This document shows, one piece after another, positions 42,662 to 51,472 of a stretch of 64,000 nt of DNA. The position numbers and the translations under genes were made by a program. Numbering within the stretch: position 1 is the first letter of the stretch; each line of letters begins with the position of its first letter. The DNA comes from an uncultured Duncaniella sp. (GTDB lineage Bacteria; Bacteroidota; Bacteroidia; Bacteroidales; Muribaculaceae). The notes beneath the pieces are model-generated. The model saw only the letters and a list, made by a program, of their open reading frames with translations, made no database searches and had not been told where the DNA came from. The DNA lies in contig NZ_CAJTMT010000008.1 in NCBI RefSeq assembly GCF_910577345.1, positions 50,128-114,127 of the forward strand. Direction: 5' to 3'.

Positions 42662-45106
42662 TCAGATGAAGAGGTTGAGATTTGCGTGGTCGGTGCGGTT
42701 CATGTAGGTTGCCACGCCGCCGATTGTCACGTTGTCGAGGAGTTCCTCGCGCTGCACGCCCATGACATCCATCGACATCTGGCAGGCAATGAATTCAACA
42801 CCGTTTTCTATGGCTGCATCACGGAGCTGTTCGAGCGAGGCGATGTTCTTGTGTTTCATGATGTGGCGCATCATCTTGCTTCCTGCTCCAAACATGTTCA
42901 TCTTCGAGAGCTTGAGCGATTTTGAATCGGAAGGGAGCATCATGGAGAACATTTTTCCGAAAAGGTCCTTGCTCACCTTGGGTTTGCTTGATTTCTTGAT
43001 GGCATTTAACCCCCAGAAGGTGAAGAATATCGTGACTTTCTCGCCTGTGGCGGCTGCTCCGTTGGCAAGCACGAAGGTGGCGAGAGTTTTGTCAAGGTCA
43101 TCACTGAAAAGCACAAAGGTCTTGCCGCGTCCTGCCACTGCGGTCTCGCAGTTTTCCCCGTTCTCTTTGGGATTTCCGCGACCCACGAAGATTTTATACT
43201 TTCCGGCTGTCGAGTCCGAGGAAATGAAATTGTTTCCTGTCGACTGACACCATGCTTCGGCATCACGTACAAAACCGGGATCGGTTGCGGTGATTTCAAG
43301 AGTTTCTCCGGGTGTCATGCGGTCCATAGCCTCTTTGAGTTTCATTATCGGACCGGGGCATGAAAGGCCACACGCATCAATTCTGATGGTTGAAGTTGCA
43401 GGTTTGGGGGTTGAAGATTTCACTTTTTCGGTATTGCAGAAGGGTTTAGGTTGGGGCAGGGGATTGGTGGCACTCTTGAAGGTCTTGATTCCTCCGATGA
43501 GGTTGCGCACGTCGTCGAAACCGTTCTGGCGGAGAATGTTTGACGCGAGATAGCCGCGGAGTCCAACTCCGCAATAGACCACTATGGGTCGTCCTGTCGG
43601 AATCTCTCCAAGTTGTCCGCGCATTGAGTCAAGAGGGATATTGATGGCTCCGGGAAGCGCACCGGTGGCAAATTCCATCGGGGTGCGTACGTCGATCAAC
43701 ACGAAATCATCCGCCTTGGCATTCTGCAAGTCCCTCCAGTAGATAGGGCTCATTTTTCCGGAGAGGATATTTTCGGCCACATATCCTGCGATGGCCACGG
43801 GGTCCTTGGCCGAGGAATAGGGTGGGGCGTAGGCCTGTTCAATCCTTGTCAGGTCTGAGACAGTGCCTCCGTTTTTGATTACCTCTGCAATCATGTCGAT
43901 GCGTTTGTCCACGCCGTCATAGCCGACAATCTGTGCGCCGAGGAGTTTTCCGTCTTTAGGAGCGAACACCACTTTAATGGTCATGGGCAGTGCATCGGGG
44001 TAGTATCCGGCATGTGACGACGGATGTATGGTCGCCGAGAGATATTCTATGCCGTCATTTTTCAAACGTTTTGCCGCGAGGCCGGTGGCTGCGACTGTCA
44101 TGTCGAAAATCTTGGCGATGGATGTGCCGATTGCACCTTCGTATTTGATTTTGTCGCCGAATACCATGTTGTCGGCAACGATTCTTGCCTGACGGTTGGC
44201 CGGTCCGGCGAGATAGTTGAGCCAGGGTTTACCGGTGACGGGGTGGGGATATTCAATGGCATCGCCGACAGCATAGATGTTTTCATCAGAGGTGCGCAGA
44301 AACTCATCCACCTTGATTCCGCGCATCGGGCCGATTTCAAGAGCTGCTTCGGCAGCGAGGGATGTATTGGGGCGGACACCGATTGAGAGGATTACAATGT
44401 CGGCTTCAAGTGTGCGTCCGTCTGCAAAATGGATTTCAATTCCATCCTCGGTTTTCGAAAATGATGAGACTGCTGTCTCAAGATAGAGGCGCACGCCTTT
44501 TTCCTGCAGATGCGAATGGACAATCTGCGCCATTGAGAAATCAATCGGAGCCATCACCTGCGGAGCCATTTCCACGACGGCTACTTCCGCACCGGCATGG
44601 CTGAGGTTTTCGGCCATCTCCAGTCCGATGAACCCACCGCCGACGATGACGGCGCGCTTCACATCACCCGACAAAACTTTTGCCTTTATCCTGTCAGTGT
44701 CGGCCACATTGCGCAAGGTGTAGATTCCTTCGCTGTTTATTCCGGGCAGAGGTGGGCGCACGGGTGACGCGCCGGGAGAAAGCAGCAGACGGTCGTAGCT
44801 CTCAGTGTACGACGAGCCGTCGGGACCTGTCACAGTGACGGTTTTCGCTTTCGGGTTTATGGCTGTCACTTCCGAGTTGACGCGCACGTCGATGTTGAAA
44901 CGTTGTCCGAACGACTCCGGGGTCTGCACGAGGAGCTTCTCGCGCTCTGCTATCACACCTCCGATGTAGTAGGGGAGACCGCAGTTGGCGTATGAGATAT
45001 GTTCCCCTTTTTCAAAGAGAATTATTTCGGCATCTTCCGAGATTCGTCTGATTCTTGCCGCTGCGGTGGCTCCGCCGGCCACTCCTCCGATTATAAGATA
45101 TTTCAT
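42662..45106 (-). CDS. CoA-disulfide reductase-like flavoprotein fused to rhodanese, TusA and DsrE domains
   Basis: 814 residues, four modules. (1) ~1-450: FAD/NAD(P)H disulfide reductase of the CoA-disulfide/persulfide type, with GGVAGGATAAAR and active Cys42 in SYANCGLPYYIGG. (2) ~455-550: rhodanese with VLIDVRTPMEF and active Cys512 in VVYCGVGLRGY. (3) ~575-645: TusA-like, RIDACGLSCPGPIMKLKEAM, Cys579/Cys583. (4) ~660-814: DsrE/F-like with KTFVLFSDDLDK and the FIACQMSMDVMG cysteine. Such fusions move sulfane sulfur between cysteines and reduce persulfides or polysulfides with NAD(P)H. It is divergent from oxyR with an OxyR-type box between, so peroxide or persulfide stress should induce it. 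Confidence 0.92.
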   Translation of the reverse strand: MKYLIIGGVAGGATAAARIRRISEDAEIILFEKGEHISYANCGLPYYIGGVIAEREKLLVQTPESFGQRFNIDVRVNSEVTAINPKAKTVTVTGPDGSSYTESYDRLLLSPGASPVRPPLPGINSEGIYTLRNVADTDRIKAKVLSGDVKRAVIVGGGFIGLEMAENLSHAGAEVAVVEMAPQVMAPIDFSMAQIVHSHLQEKGVRLYLETAVSSFSKTEDGIEIHFADGRTLEADIVILSIGVRPNTSLAAEAALEIGPMRGIKVDEFLRTSDENIYAVGDAIEYPHPVTGKPWLNYLAGPANRQARIVADNMVFGDKIKYEGAIGTSIAKIFDMTVAATGLAAKRLKNDGIEYLSATIHPSSHAGYYPDALPMTIKVVFAPKDGKLLGAQIVGYDGVDKRIDMIAEVIKNGGTVSDLTRIEQAYAPPYSSAKDPVAIAGYVAENILSGKMSPIYWRDLQNAKADDFVLIDVRTPMEFATGALPGAINIPLDSMRGQLGEIPTGRPIVVYCGVGLRGYLASNILRQNGFDDVRNLIGGIKTFKSATNPLPQPKPFCNTEKVKSSTPKPATSTIRIDACGLSCPGPIMKLKEAMDRMTPGETLEITATDPGFVRDAEAWCQSTGNNFISSDSTAGKYKIFVGRGNPKENGENCETAVAGRGKTFVLFSDDLDKTLATFVLANGAAATGEKVTIFFTFWGLNAIKKSSKPKVSKDLFGKMFSMMLPSDSKSLKLSKMNMFGAGSKMMRHIMKHKNIASLEQLRDAAIENGVEFIACQMSMDVMGVQREELLDNVTIGGVATYMNRTDHANLNLFI

Positions 45107-45134
45107 AATTGCTTGGTTCTTTATTTATTTTTCA

Positions 45135-45166
45135 CAAAGGTAGATATAAACCGATAGGCGAACAAA
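45135..45166 (-). promoter_or_regulatory. Promoter of the CoA-disulfide reductase fusion gene
   Basis: Minus strand TTTG (45163-45166), 20 bases, TACCTTTG (45135-45142). The transcript should start near 45129. Confidence 0.75.
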
Positions 45167-45176
45167 TGGTTTTTAC

Positions 45177-45185
45177 TATCTTTGC
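45177..45185 (+). promoter_or_regulatory. -7 box of oxyR
   Basis: TATCTTTGC, 19 bp before the oxyR start codon. The OxyR-type box follows at once, covering the transcription start. Confidence 0.65.
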
Positions 45186-45200
45186 ATAGATAAAAACTAT
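45186..45200. promoter_or_regulatory. OxyR binding box
   Basis: ATAGATAAAAACTAT matches the recalled OxyR element ATAGnTnnnAnCTAT at every fixed position. It covers the oxyR transcript start (autorepression) and is centred about 64 bp upstream of the predicted start of the divergent reductase gene (activation). Confidence 0.7.
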
Positions 45201-45204
45201 TGAT

Positions 45205-46131
45205 ATGACATTGCAGCAATTGAAATATGTGGTCGCAATAGACCGTTACAGCAGCTTCGCTCTGGCGGCTGAGGCTCTCGATGTGACTCAGCCGACACTG
45301 AGCGGTATGGTCGGCAAGCTGGAGGATGAGCTTGATGTCAAATTGTTTGAGCGCACGAGCCGGAAGGTGAGGACCACCACAATCGGAAAGAGGATAGTGG
45401 AACAAGCTCGCCTGATACTCATGGAGGCCAACCGCATCAAGGAGATGGTGAGCGAAAGCAAGGGTGCGGTCGCCGGAGAATTCAGGATCTCGGTGGGGCC
45501 GAGCATCGCGCCCTACATATTGCCGGACTTTATCAGGATTTATCTGTCGGACTATCCCGACGTAACCCTCTCTGTCGAGGAGATGCGTCCTGAAGCCATG
45601 ATCAAATCCATTCTGGAATCGACGGCCGATGCCGGAATCGCCACCACCGGATTTGCAATCCCCGGACTGTATGAGATTCCGCTCTACACGGAGCGTTTCT
45701 TCGTCTACCTCTCCGAGAGCTGTCAGCGCAGGCTTGCCGTTTTCCGTCCCGAGGAACTGGAGCATGAGCATCTTTGGGTGATGAAGGAGGTGCAATGTCT
45801 GCGTGAGAGCGCCTTCAGTTTCTGCAAGGGGAGGATTGGCAAGCGACATGTCTATGAGGCAGGAAACATCGACACATTGATAAGGATTGTGGATGCCAAC
45901 GGGGGCTATACGATCATCCCCGAAATGCACATCCCGATGCTCACGGAACAGCAGCGCCCGAATGTCCGCAGGATTGACGGCGACCACCTTTCATTGCGCA
46001 AGATGTCGATGTATATACGCGAAGATTTTGTGAGGGAACGGATGCTGAACACGGTCGTCGATACCTTGAAGAAATTTATGCCTGAAGGGATGATGGAGGC
46101 ACCGCTCTTGCGAAACGGCATTCGCCTATGA
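45205..46131 (+). CDS. oxyR: OxyR, peroxide-sensing LysR family regulator
   Basis: 308 residues. N-terminal LysR helix-turn-helix (LKYVVAIDRYSSFALAAEALDVTQPTLSGMVGKLEDELDVKLFERTSRKVRTTTIG). In the C-terminal effector domain, Cys198 and Cys207 stand in QCLRESAFSFCKG, the same spacing and context as the peroxide-reactive pair of E. coli OxyR (199 and 208). They form a disulfide on oxidation and switch the protein to activation. The gene is divergent from the sulfur-transfer fusion gene 98 bp away, with an OxyR box in between. Confidence 0.93.
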   Translation: MTLQQLKYVVAIDRYSSFALAAEALDVTQPTLSGMVGKLEDELDVKLFERTSRKVRTTTIGKRIVEQARLILMEANRIKEMVSESKGAVAGEFRISVGPSIAPYILPDFIRIYLSDYPDVTLSVEEMRPEAMIKSILESTADAGIATTGFAIPGLYEIPLYTERFFVYLSESCQRRLAVFRPEELEHEHLWVMKEVQCLRESAFSFCKGRIGKRHVYEAGNIDTLIRIVDANGGYTIIPEMHIPMLTEQQRPNVRRIDGDHLSLRKMSMYIREDFVRERMLNTVVDTLKKFMPEGMMEAPLLRNGIRL

Positions 46132-46227
46132 GCCGTAGCCCGCTCCATTCCCGGGGATAAACATTACCATCGTCCGATTTGTTATGTTTATGTACTAAAA
46201 TTCTATTAACCCAAAAGAAAAAACGTT

Positions 46228-46458
46228 ATGGATATACAGAACATACTGTCGGAACTGACTGCCAAGTTTGGCAATTCGTTTGATATTTCTGCTGTCACAG
46301 AACATCTCAAAGGCATTGACACAAGCAATTTCTCCATGTCGGAGATTATTGAAAAAGTCAAAGGCTCAGGTCTCATCGGTGATCTCGACGGCGACGGAGT
46401 GCAGGAAAGCGTTTTGGACGAAATCAAAGGCAAAATCGGTGGCATTTTTGGGAAATAA
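46228..46458 (+). CDS. Small helical protein with EF-hand-like loop
   Basis: 76 residues. Amphipathic helices (MDIQNILSELTAKFG, SAVTEHLKGI, MSEIIEKVKG) are followed by GDLDGDGVQESVLDEIKGKIGG. The loop D52-L-D54-G-D56-G-V-Q-E60 has the DxDxDG pattern of calcium EF-hands or dockerin-like sites. No signal peptide. The strong terminator 18 bp after the stop supports a real single-gene transcript. Function unknown; a calcium-binding regulator is a guess. Confidence 0.65.
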   Translation: MDIQNILSELTAKFGNSFDISAVTEHLKGIDTSNFSMSEIIEKVKGSGLIGDLDGDGVQESVLDEIKGKIGGIFGK

Positions 46459-46475
46459 TCCAATGTAGAAGTTAT

Positions 46476-46519
46476 AAATCGGCAGTGTGACACGGTGTCA
46501 CAGTCTGCCGATTTTTTTT
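46476..46519 (+). terminator. Intrinsic terminator after the EF-hand-like gene
   Basis: AAATCGGCAGTGTGACAC pairs with GTGTCACAGTCTGCCGATTT (small bulge), followed by a T8 run. Confidence 0.85.
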
Positions 46520-46579
46520 GCCCTCAAAAGTCACGGTCAATGCGGACTCTTACGCTAAATCAGCATCTCCTTCCGGACT

Positions 46580-47698
46580 TCAGGTCTGCCGAAGGGTGAT
46601 GGCGTTGGATGCCTCACGTTTTTTCGCGCTGACTATGTCGGCATAAATCTGGGTGGTCCGGACACTGCGGTGGGTCAGCATTTTTGAAACTACATAGACA
46701 TCTATTCCCAATGAAATCAGAATCGTTGCAAATGAATGGCGGAGGCAATGAAACGACAATTTCTTTTCGATTCCTGCTGATTTCACCCATTTTTTGAACG
46801 CATGTTGTGCCATCGAGCGCCGGAATCCTTTGAACACAAGGCCACAGTCGCGCTCGCCGCAATATTGCATGGCCTCTTCGCTGACCGGGAGCGTCACCTG
46901 ACTATCGGTCTTCTCCGTGCGCAGGCGCAGACAGTGGCCCCCATCCGGACTGCGCCCGATGTTGTCCCACGTCAGGTTCAGGAGGTCGCTCAGTCGCAAT
47001 CCCGTGAAAAGCCCGAACATGGAAGCCTGTTTTAAGACCGGAATGTCGCACTCGGTATCGGCAAGCATCCTCATTTCCTCAAGGGTGATATACTCTTTCC
47101 TGACCTCCTGCCATTTGAGCCCTTTTAGCCGGTCGTTGATATTTTCCGGGAAAAACCGTTCGCGATAAGCAATTTTCAGAAGGCAGCGGAATGTGGCCCA
47201 ATATCCTGCGGCGGAGTTCGCCGACAATCGGCCGCCTCTTCCGGGATGACGCAATAAATCCGCGCTGAGGAGATAGCTGCGGAAGTTGTCACACAATGCC
47301 ACCGTGACATCGCTGAAACAGCATTTGCCGCCGACAAAATTCTTGAAATGAAGATAGACACTTATCCATTTCTCATCCTGGCTTCGGGCTTTCTTCTCGA
47401 AGTAGGCGAGAAAATCCATTTTCTGCTTGGCCTTGTCGAGAAATCCGAATTGCTCGTTTATCAGCGACTGGTATCTGATGCAGCGGATAGCTTCAGCCTT
47501 GTCCTCCATCTCCTGATTGAACCGCCGCTGCTCCTCGGTCGCAGGCTCCGCATAGATGACAATGCCGAGAGTCTCGCGGCGAGTCATTCTGTTGGTGTAG
47601 GGATTGAGAATTGCAGGGTAATAGTCAAGATACAGTGAAATTTTCCCTCCGGCGTATGGCCGTCTGCGAAGAAATACTTTAGTACAAGTGTTTGTCAT
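46580..47698 (-). CDS. Solitary tyrosine recombinase (site-specific integrase)
   Basis: 372 residues. N-terminal arm-binding region (VFLRRRPYAGGKISLYLDYYPAI), SAM-like domain (~95-190) and catalytic domain with all residues present: Arg235 (TGLRLSD), His317/Arg320 (HCLRHSF), His343 (LTHRSV) and Tyr352 (TTQIYADI). No other mobile genes, tRNA or direct repeats are seen around it. It may be a shufflon-type or chromosomal recombinase, or what is left of a lost element. No inverted repeats of the kind flipped by such enzymes were found in the neighbouring intergenic DNA. Confidence 0.88.
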   Translation of the reverse strand: MTNTCTKVFLRRRPYAGGKISLYLDYYPAILNPYTNRMTRRETLGIVIYAEPATEEQRRFNQEMEDKAEAIRCIRYQSLINEQFGFLDKAKQKMDFLAYFEKKARSQDEKWISVYLHFKNFVGGKCCFSDVTVALCDNFRSYLLSADLLRHPGRGGRLSANSAAGYWATFRCLLKIAYRERFFPENINDRLKGLKWQEVRKEYITLEEMRMLADTECDIPVLKQASMFGLFTGLRLSDLLNLTWDNIGRSPDGGHCLRLRTEKTDSQVTLPVSEEAMQYCGERDCGLVFKGFRRSMAQHAFKKWVKSAGIEKKLSFHCLRHSFATILISLGIDVYVVSKMLTHRSVRTTQIYADIVSAKKREASNAITLRQT

Positions 47699-47822
47699 TA
47701 TGCTGTTTGGATTTAAAATTCACTGCAAAATTAAATCCTTAAATGACTATGTGAAAACTACCGTTAGATTTGTTGGCCTTAATTGTCATCTCCATTATAA
47801 TGTATATGACATCCAGGAGTCT

Positions 47823-50378
47823 TCAGAAGCGGTATTGGATTGAGGCGAGGATGTTGCGGGGGCGGATTTGGAATGAATGTTCTGAGCGGGAGAGTGTGCC
47901 GTAGGTAACATAGTCGTAGTGGCGGTTGTCGAGCAGATTGTTGGCGGTGAGCGACAGGCGCACTTTGCCGTTGAAGTTCCAAACGGCAGATGCGTCGAGC
48001 AGGACGAGGTTCTCAACATTGCCTTCCGGAAATTTGGTGAGGAAATGCTCTGCGCCTAATGTAAACTGCCAACGGTCATGCGGCATTATGATGGCATAGA
48101 TTTTCTGGTTGAATGAGTGGGTGCGATTGTCGGTGTTGCCAATTTTCAACTGCGAAAATCCATAGTTCGCATCATAATTCATAGAAAGCCACTTACACAG
48201 GCTTCCCTTGAAATATGGTTTTAAGCTCAGGGTCTGTTGGCTGTAATCCTCCAGGATGTTGTCACGCATCGACGACGCAGAACTCGTAGAGGCATTGGCA
48301 TCCAAGCCGATGACCATCCGGCTATGGCCAAGACCTTTGCTTACGCCACCGGTTATGCTCCAGAAATGGTTTCCCGAAAGTCGGTCGGAGTATGTCGATA
48401 TGATGAAATCATCAATAAACAATTGGTTTGACATATATGCACTACGACTGTAATTATAGGTCAGCGAGGCGTTGGCAAAGAAAGATGTCAGGGGGTTGCG
48501 GTATCTATAACTTGCAGTCGCTGCAATATTCTGCGAATACTTGTCAATATTATTGGCTATGAAGAGATTACGGTAGTCTGACATCACGGGCACATTGATA
48601 TTCATATAGGCCTGAGGTGAACTGAGCTGATATGAAATGGAGGCGGAAACCTCGCTTTTTGCCGATATTTTCTTTCGTACATAAATTCTTGGGAAGAGAT
48701 TCATGTAGTCAGATTGATGGTTTACACTGTGATGAAGCCATTTCGCCGTTATTTTGGTTGACAACAGCCAGCCATTGCGATCGTAGTCGAGCTGCGGAGT
48801 GGCATAGAAGTTTGAAAGGAATGCGTTGAAATATCGCGAATTGTCGAAATCTCCCATTCCAAGCAGGAAAAGATTCATGCGGTGATAGTTCAAGTCAAGC
48901 CCTCCGTTAATATAGAATTTCCAGAAACGGCCTAATTTGCCCCAGCGAGTTTCAGTTGTGCTTCGGAAATCAGTTGTGCCGACGTTTTGAACTGCATCTT
49001 CATCGCCATTTACAAAGAGCCGGTCGGGATGGTGAGAGAACGAATTCCGGGATGTCAGTTCAAAGAGTTTTTTGTCGTTGCGCTTCACGAGTTTCAGGTC
49101 GTTGGTGGCAGAAAGATTGCGGCGACGGATACGCTGGTAAAGGTCGAAAGAGCCGGTAATGGCCGAGCGTGAATTTTCCAGGATGCCTTCAACCGTAAGT
49201 TTGTCCTTCAAGAAATATCCACGTTTGTTTATCTGCATGTTAAACTGAGCCGACACGTCATGACTCTGTGTGCGGAGACTGTTGTTTTGAATAAACTCCG
49301 GAATTGACTGGCTGAAATAATCTGTCCGTAATCCGGAATTGTAATCGAGTCTGTCGCCGACATAATTAAGTTTGAATCGCATCGAGGCATCCCCACGCGT
49401 CCATGCCGTTATGGAGTTGGCGAGCCACGACAGGTTGTCGCGGGTGCGCTTTTCATTGAGCGGGGCATTGATGATGTCGGCTGCTATATATTCAGGCCAC
49501 AACGACTCCGAATAGCCGGTGAACGACATATCGCTGAAATCATGCTCAGTTATCTGTTCGGCAGGGTTCCAGCCTGTGTTGCCACCTCTCAGTGTCAAGA
49601 TATTATTCACTTTAGGCGCAATCCGCATTGCATACAGAGAGCCGTCATAAAGCCACGGCTGTGCGCCCGTCCCGGCTTTCGCCACACCTACCCATTTGCC
49701 TTTCGCTCCTTCGTTGAGTTTGATATTTATACCTGCCTCTTCGGGAAACTCACTCCCTTCAAGAGCCTTGACGGGCTGATGGTTTTCCATCACTTCCACA
49801 GATTTTACATCCTTGTGTGAGATATTGTTGGTTGCGAGGCCATACTGACCTCCCAAGAAATCATCGCCGTCGATATAGAACTTGTTGATAGGTTTTCCCT
49901 GATACTTGATGGTTCCGTCATCCTCGACTCTGATGCCGGGCAGACGTTTGATGATGTCAATAATGGCATTGTCGGAGGCATTGGCATACCGGGAAACATT
50001 GAACACAAGAGTATCGCCCTTTGCATAGATGTCGGGGGCTTGCACAATCACATCCTTCAACTGTGTGGCCTTTGGCCACATCTCCACGCCTTTAGCAAAG
50101 TCATAATCCTTGTGCAATTTCAATGGTTCGTATCCCATGCAGCGGAATGAAATGGAATCAGCCGCTTCTGAGATTTTGATTTTGAAAGCGCCGTCCGCAT
50201 CAGATGACGCAAACGCAATGGCTTTTCCTTGTCTGTTTAGTGCTTGCACAATCACACCCGTCACGGGCTGAGCGTTCTCCCCGTCAACTATTGCCCCGGA
50301 CACCGTTTCCGGGACTGCTGCCGAAGCCGACAGCAGTCCGAGGAAAAGGCTGAGTATAAAAAAGCTGTATCTTGTCAT
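47823..50378 (-). CDS. TonB-dependent-receptor-like outer membrane beta-barrel protein
   Basis: 851 residues with a signal peptide (SFFILSLFLGLLSASAAV). Residues ~22-105 are a carboxypeptidase-regulatory-like beta-sandwich (VSGAIVDGENAQPVTGVIVQALN). Then comes a plug-like part (~115-230; VFNVSRYANASDNAIIDIIKRLPGIRVEDDGTIKYQGKPINKFYIDGDDFLGG) and a long barrel ending in IQYRF. Proteins of this type with a GLPGLI partner are widespread in Bacteroidota; substrate unknown. Its start overlaps the stop of the GLPGLI gene (TAATG-type), so the two are translationally coupled. Confidence 0.88.
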   Translation of the reverse strand: MTRYSFFILSLFLGLLSASAAVPETVSGAIVDGENAQPVTGVIVQALNRQGKAIAFASSDADGAFKIKISEAADSISFRCMGYEPLKLHKDYDFAKGVEMWPKATQLKDVIVQAPDIYAKGDTLVFNVSRYANASDNAIIDIIKRLPGIRVEDDGTIKYQGKPINKFYIDGDDFLGGQYGLATNNISHKDVKSVEVMENHQPVKALEGSEFPEEAGINIKLNEGAKGKWVGVAKAGTGAQPWLYDGSLYAMRIAPKVNNILTLRGGNTGWNPAEQITEHDFSDMSFTGYSESLWPEYIAADIINAPLNEKRTRDNLSWLANSITAWTRGDASMRFKLNYVGDRLDYNSGLRTDYFSQSIPEFIQNNSLRTQSHDVSAQFNMQINKRGYFLKDKLTVEGILENSRSAITGSFDLYQRIRRRNLSATNDLKLVKRNDKKLFELTSRNSFSHHPDRLFVNGDEDAVQNVGTTDFRSTTETRWGKLGRFWKFYINGGLDLNYHRMNLFLLGMGDFDNSRYFNAFLSNFYATPQLDYDRNGWLLSTKITAKWLHHSVNHQSDYMNLFPRIYVRKKISAKSEVSASISYQLSSPQAYMNINVPVMSDYRNLFIANNIDKYSQNIAATASYRYRNPLTSFFANASLTYNYSRSAYMSNQLFIDDFIISTYSDRLSGNHFWSITGGVSKGLGHSRMVIGLDANASTSSASSMRDNILEDYSQQTLSLKPYFKGSLCKWLSMNYDANYGFSQLKIGNTDNRTHSFNQKIYAIIMPHDRWQFTLGAEHFLTKFPEGNVENLVLLDASAVWNFNGKVRLSLTANNLLDNRHYDYVTYGTLSRSEHSFQIRPRNILASIQYRF

Positions 50379-51259
50379 TATTTTTTCCAGTCAAGTTCAA
50401 TGTAATCGAATGGCAATTCAATTGGGTCGTAAGCATCAAGCATGGGATTGCCATTTTCGTCGCTGACCGTGATATGTCCGTGGCCACCGGCTTCATAGTA
50501 AGCGTATGGATTTATGTCGTAGCGGTGTTTTGCGTCATAATATTTTGCTCGTGAAGTTGTGTTGTAAGGGACTTTGTAGATTGTTATCGGTCTGTCGGCC
50601 TTTGACTTAATACCGATACATTCAAAAATATAATTTTCATCTTTATCCGAGGCTTTCATGATAAGTCCCGGAAGTCCATGCAATTTCCATGGCCCTTCCA
50701 TCATTGGAATATCCTCTGTGTAAAAGGCAGTCCACTCACGTCCCCGGAAATTGCAGATGGCTGAGTGGCATTCGTAACCGAGAACCGTAGCCACGCTGTC
50801 GGTCAGTTCCCATTCAAGTTCAGGCATATCCTCTTCATAGCGGAACCAGTCCATACAGATTTTTTCTGTGTGGGTAAGTTTGTTTTCCGGATAGTTCTTG
50901 AAGATTGTCATGAATTCACCGTTGGAAAGTTTTCCGTCCATAGCAGCTTGTGCCACCTGTTCCTGGGTCAAGTTCATCAGGAGCGAATCGACTGTGAGAT
51001 TCTTGTAGCTTGAGAATTTTGACAGTCCGTCGGGGCCTATTTGCAGAAGCATTTGGTCGGTGGTGTAGTTGTCTTCAAGTTGATCGGTCGTATCATTGCA
51101 CCATGAGTAGTCATAGACAAATTCCATTGTTTCCGGTGCGAGGGTCTCTGTTTCGGGCACATTGTGCTGGAATATGCCGAGGGTGCGGCGCAACACTTTG
51201 CCTGACGCGGCCATTGACAGCAGCATGATGACCGCAAGGATGATTGTTGATTTATTCAT
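50378..51259 (-). CDS. GLPGLI family secreted protein
   Basis: 293 residues, signal peptide MNKSTIILAVIMLLSMAASG. The family-naming motif is present as LHGLPGLIMKASD (~205), together with the usual CHSAICNFRGREWTAFYTEDIPMMEGPWK before it. Function is not established; the genes nearly always pair with a TonB-type receptor, as here. The pair is divergent from a sensor kinase and response regulator that probably control it. Confidence 0.9.
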   Translation of the reverse strand: MNKSTIILAVIMLLSMAASGKVLRRTLGIFQHNVPETETLAPETMEFVYDYSWCNDTTDQLEDNYTTDQMLLQIGPDGLSKFSSYKNLTVDSLLMNLTQEQVAQAAMDGKLSNGEFMTIFKNYPENKLTHTEKICMDWFRYEEDMPELEWELTDSVATVLGYECHSAICNFRGREWTAFYTEDIPMMEGPWKLHGLPGLIMKASDKDENYIFECIGIKSKADRPITIYKVPYNTTSRAKYYDAKHRYDINPYAYYEAGGHGHITVSDENGNPMLDAYDPIELPFDYIELDWKK

Positions 51260-51332
51260 TTTGTTGTAGTTTTTTGTTTGGCTCGGTTGCCTTGTCTTAT
51301 AGGTCCTCGCCGAGCTCTTCGAGGTTCACGAT

Positions 51333-51341
51333 GCAAAGTTA
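51333..51341 (-). promoter_or_regulatory. -7 box of the GLPGLI/TonB-type operon
   Basis: Minus strand TAACTTTGC; the leader to the start codon is about 68 bases. It contains the dyad CCTCG-CCGAGCTCTT-CGAGG (51304-51323), which could be a leader hairpin. Confidence 0.6.
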
Positions 51342-51460
51342 CTGCCACCATGAGGCACACATCGAAAATAATCATTACTCAAACATTATGGAATTATTAC
51401 TAAATTATTACTCCCTGTAAATTATCCACCGTTTCAGGCGTTTATGTTATAGGTATTGAC

Positions 51461-51469
51461 TAATTTTGC
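51461..51469 (+). promoter_or_regulatory. -7 box abutting the sensor kinase start codon
   Basis: TAATTTTGC ends 3 bases before the ATG (51473), giving a very short or absent leader. Confidence 0.5.
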
Positions 51470-51472
51470 GCA

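Noticed and set aside
45121..45987. Long minus-strand frame opposite oxyR (288 codons)
   Set aside because: It is the shadow of oxyR; the plus frame has LysR motifs and the reactive cysteine pair.
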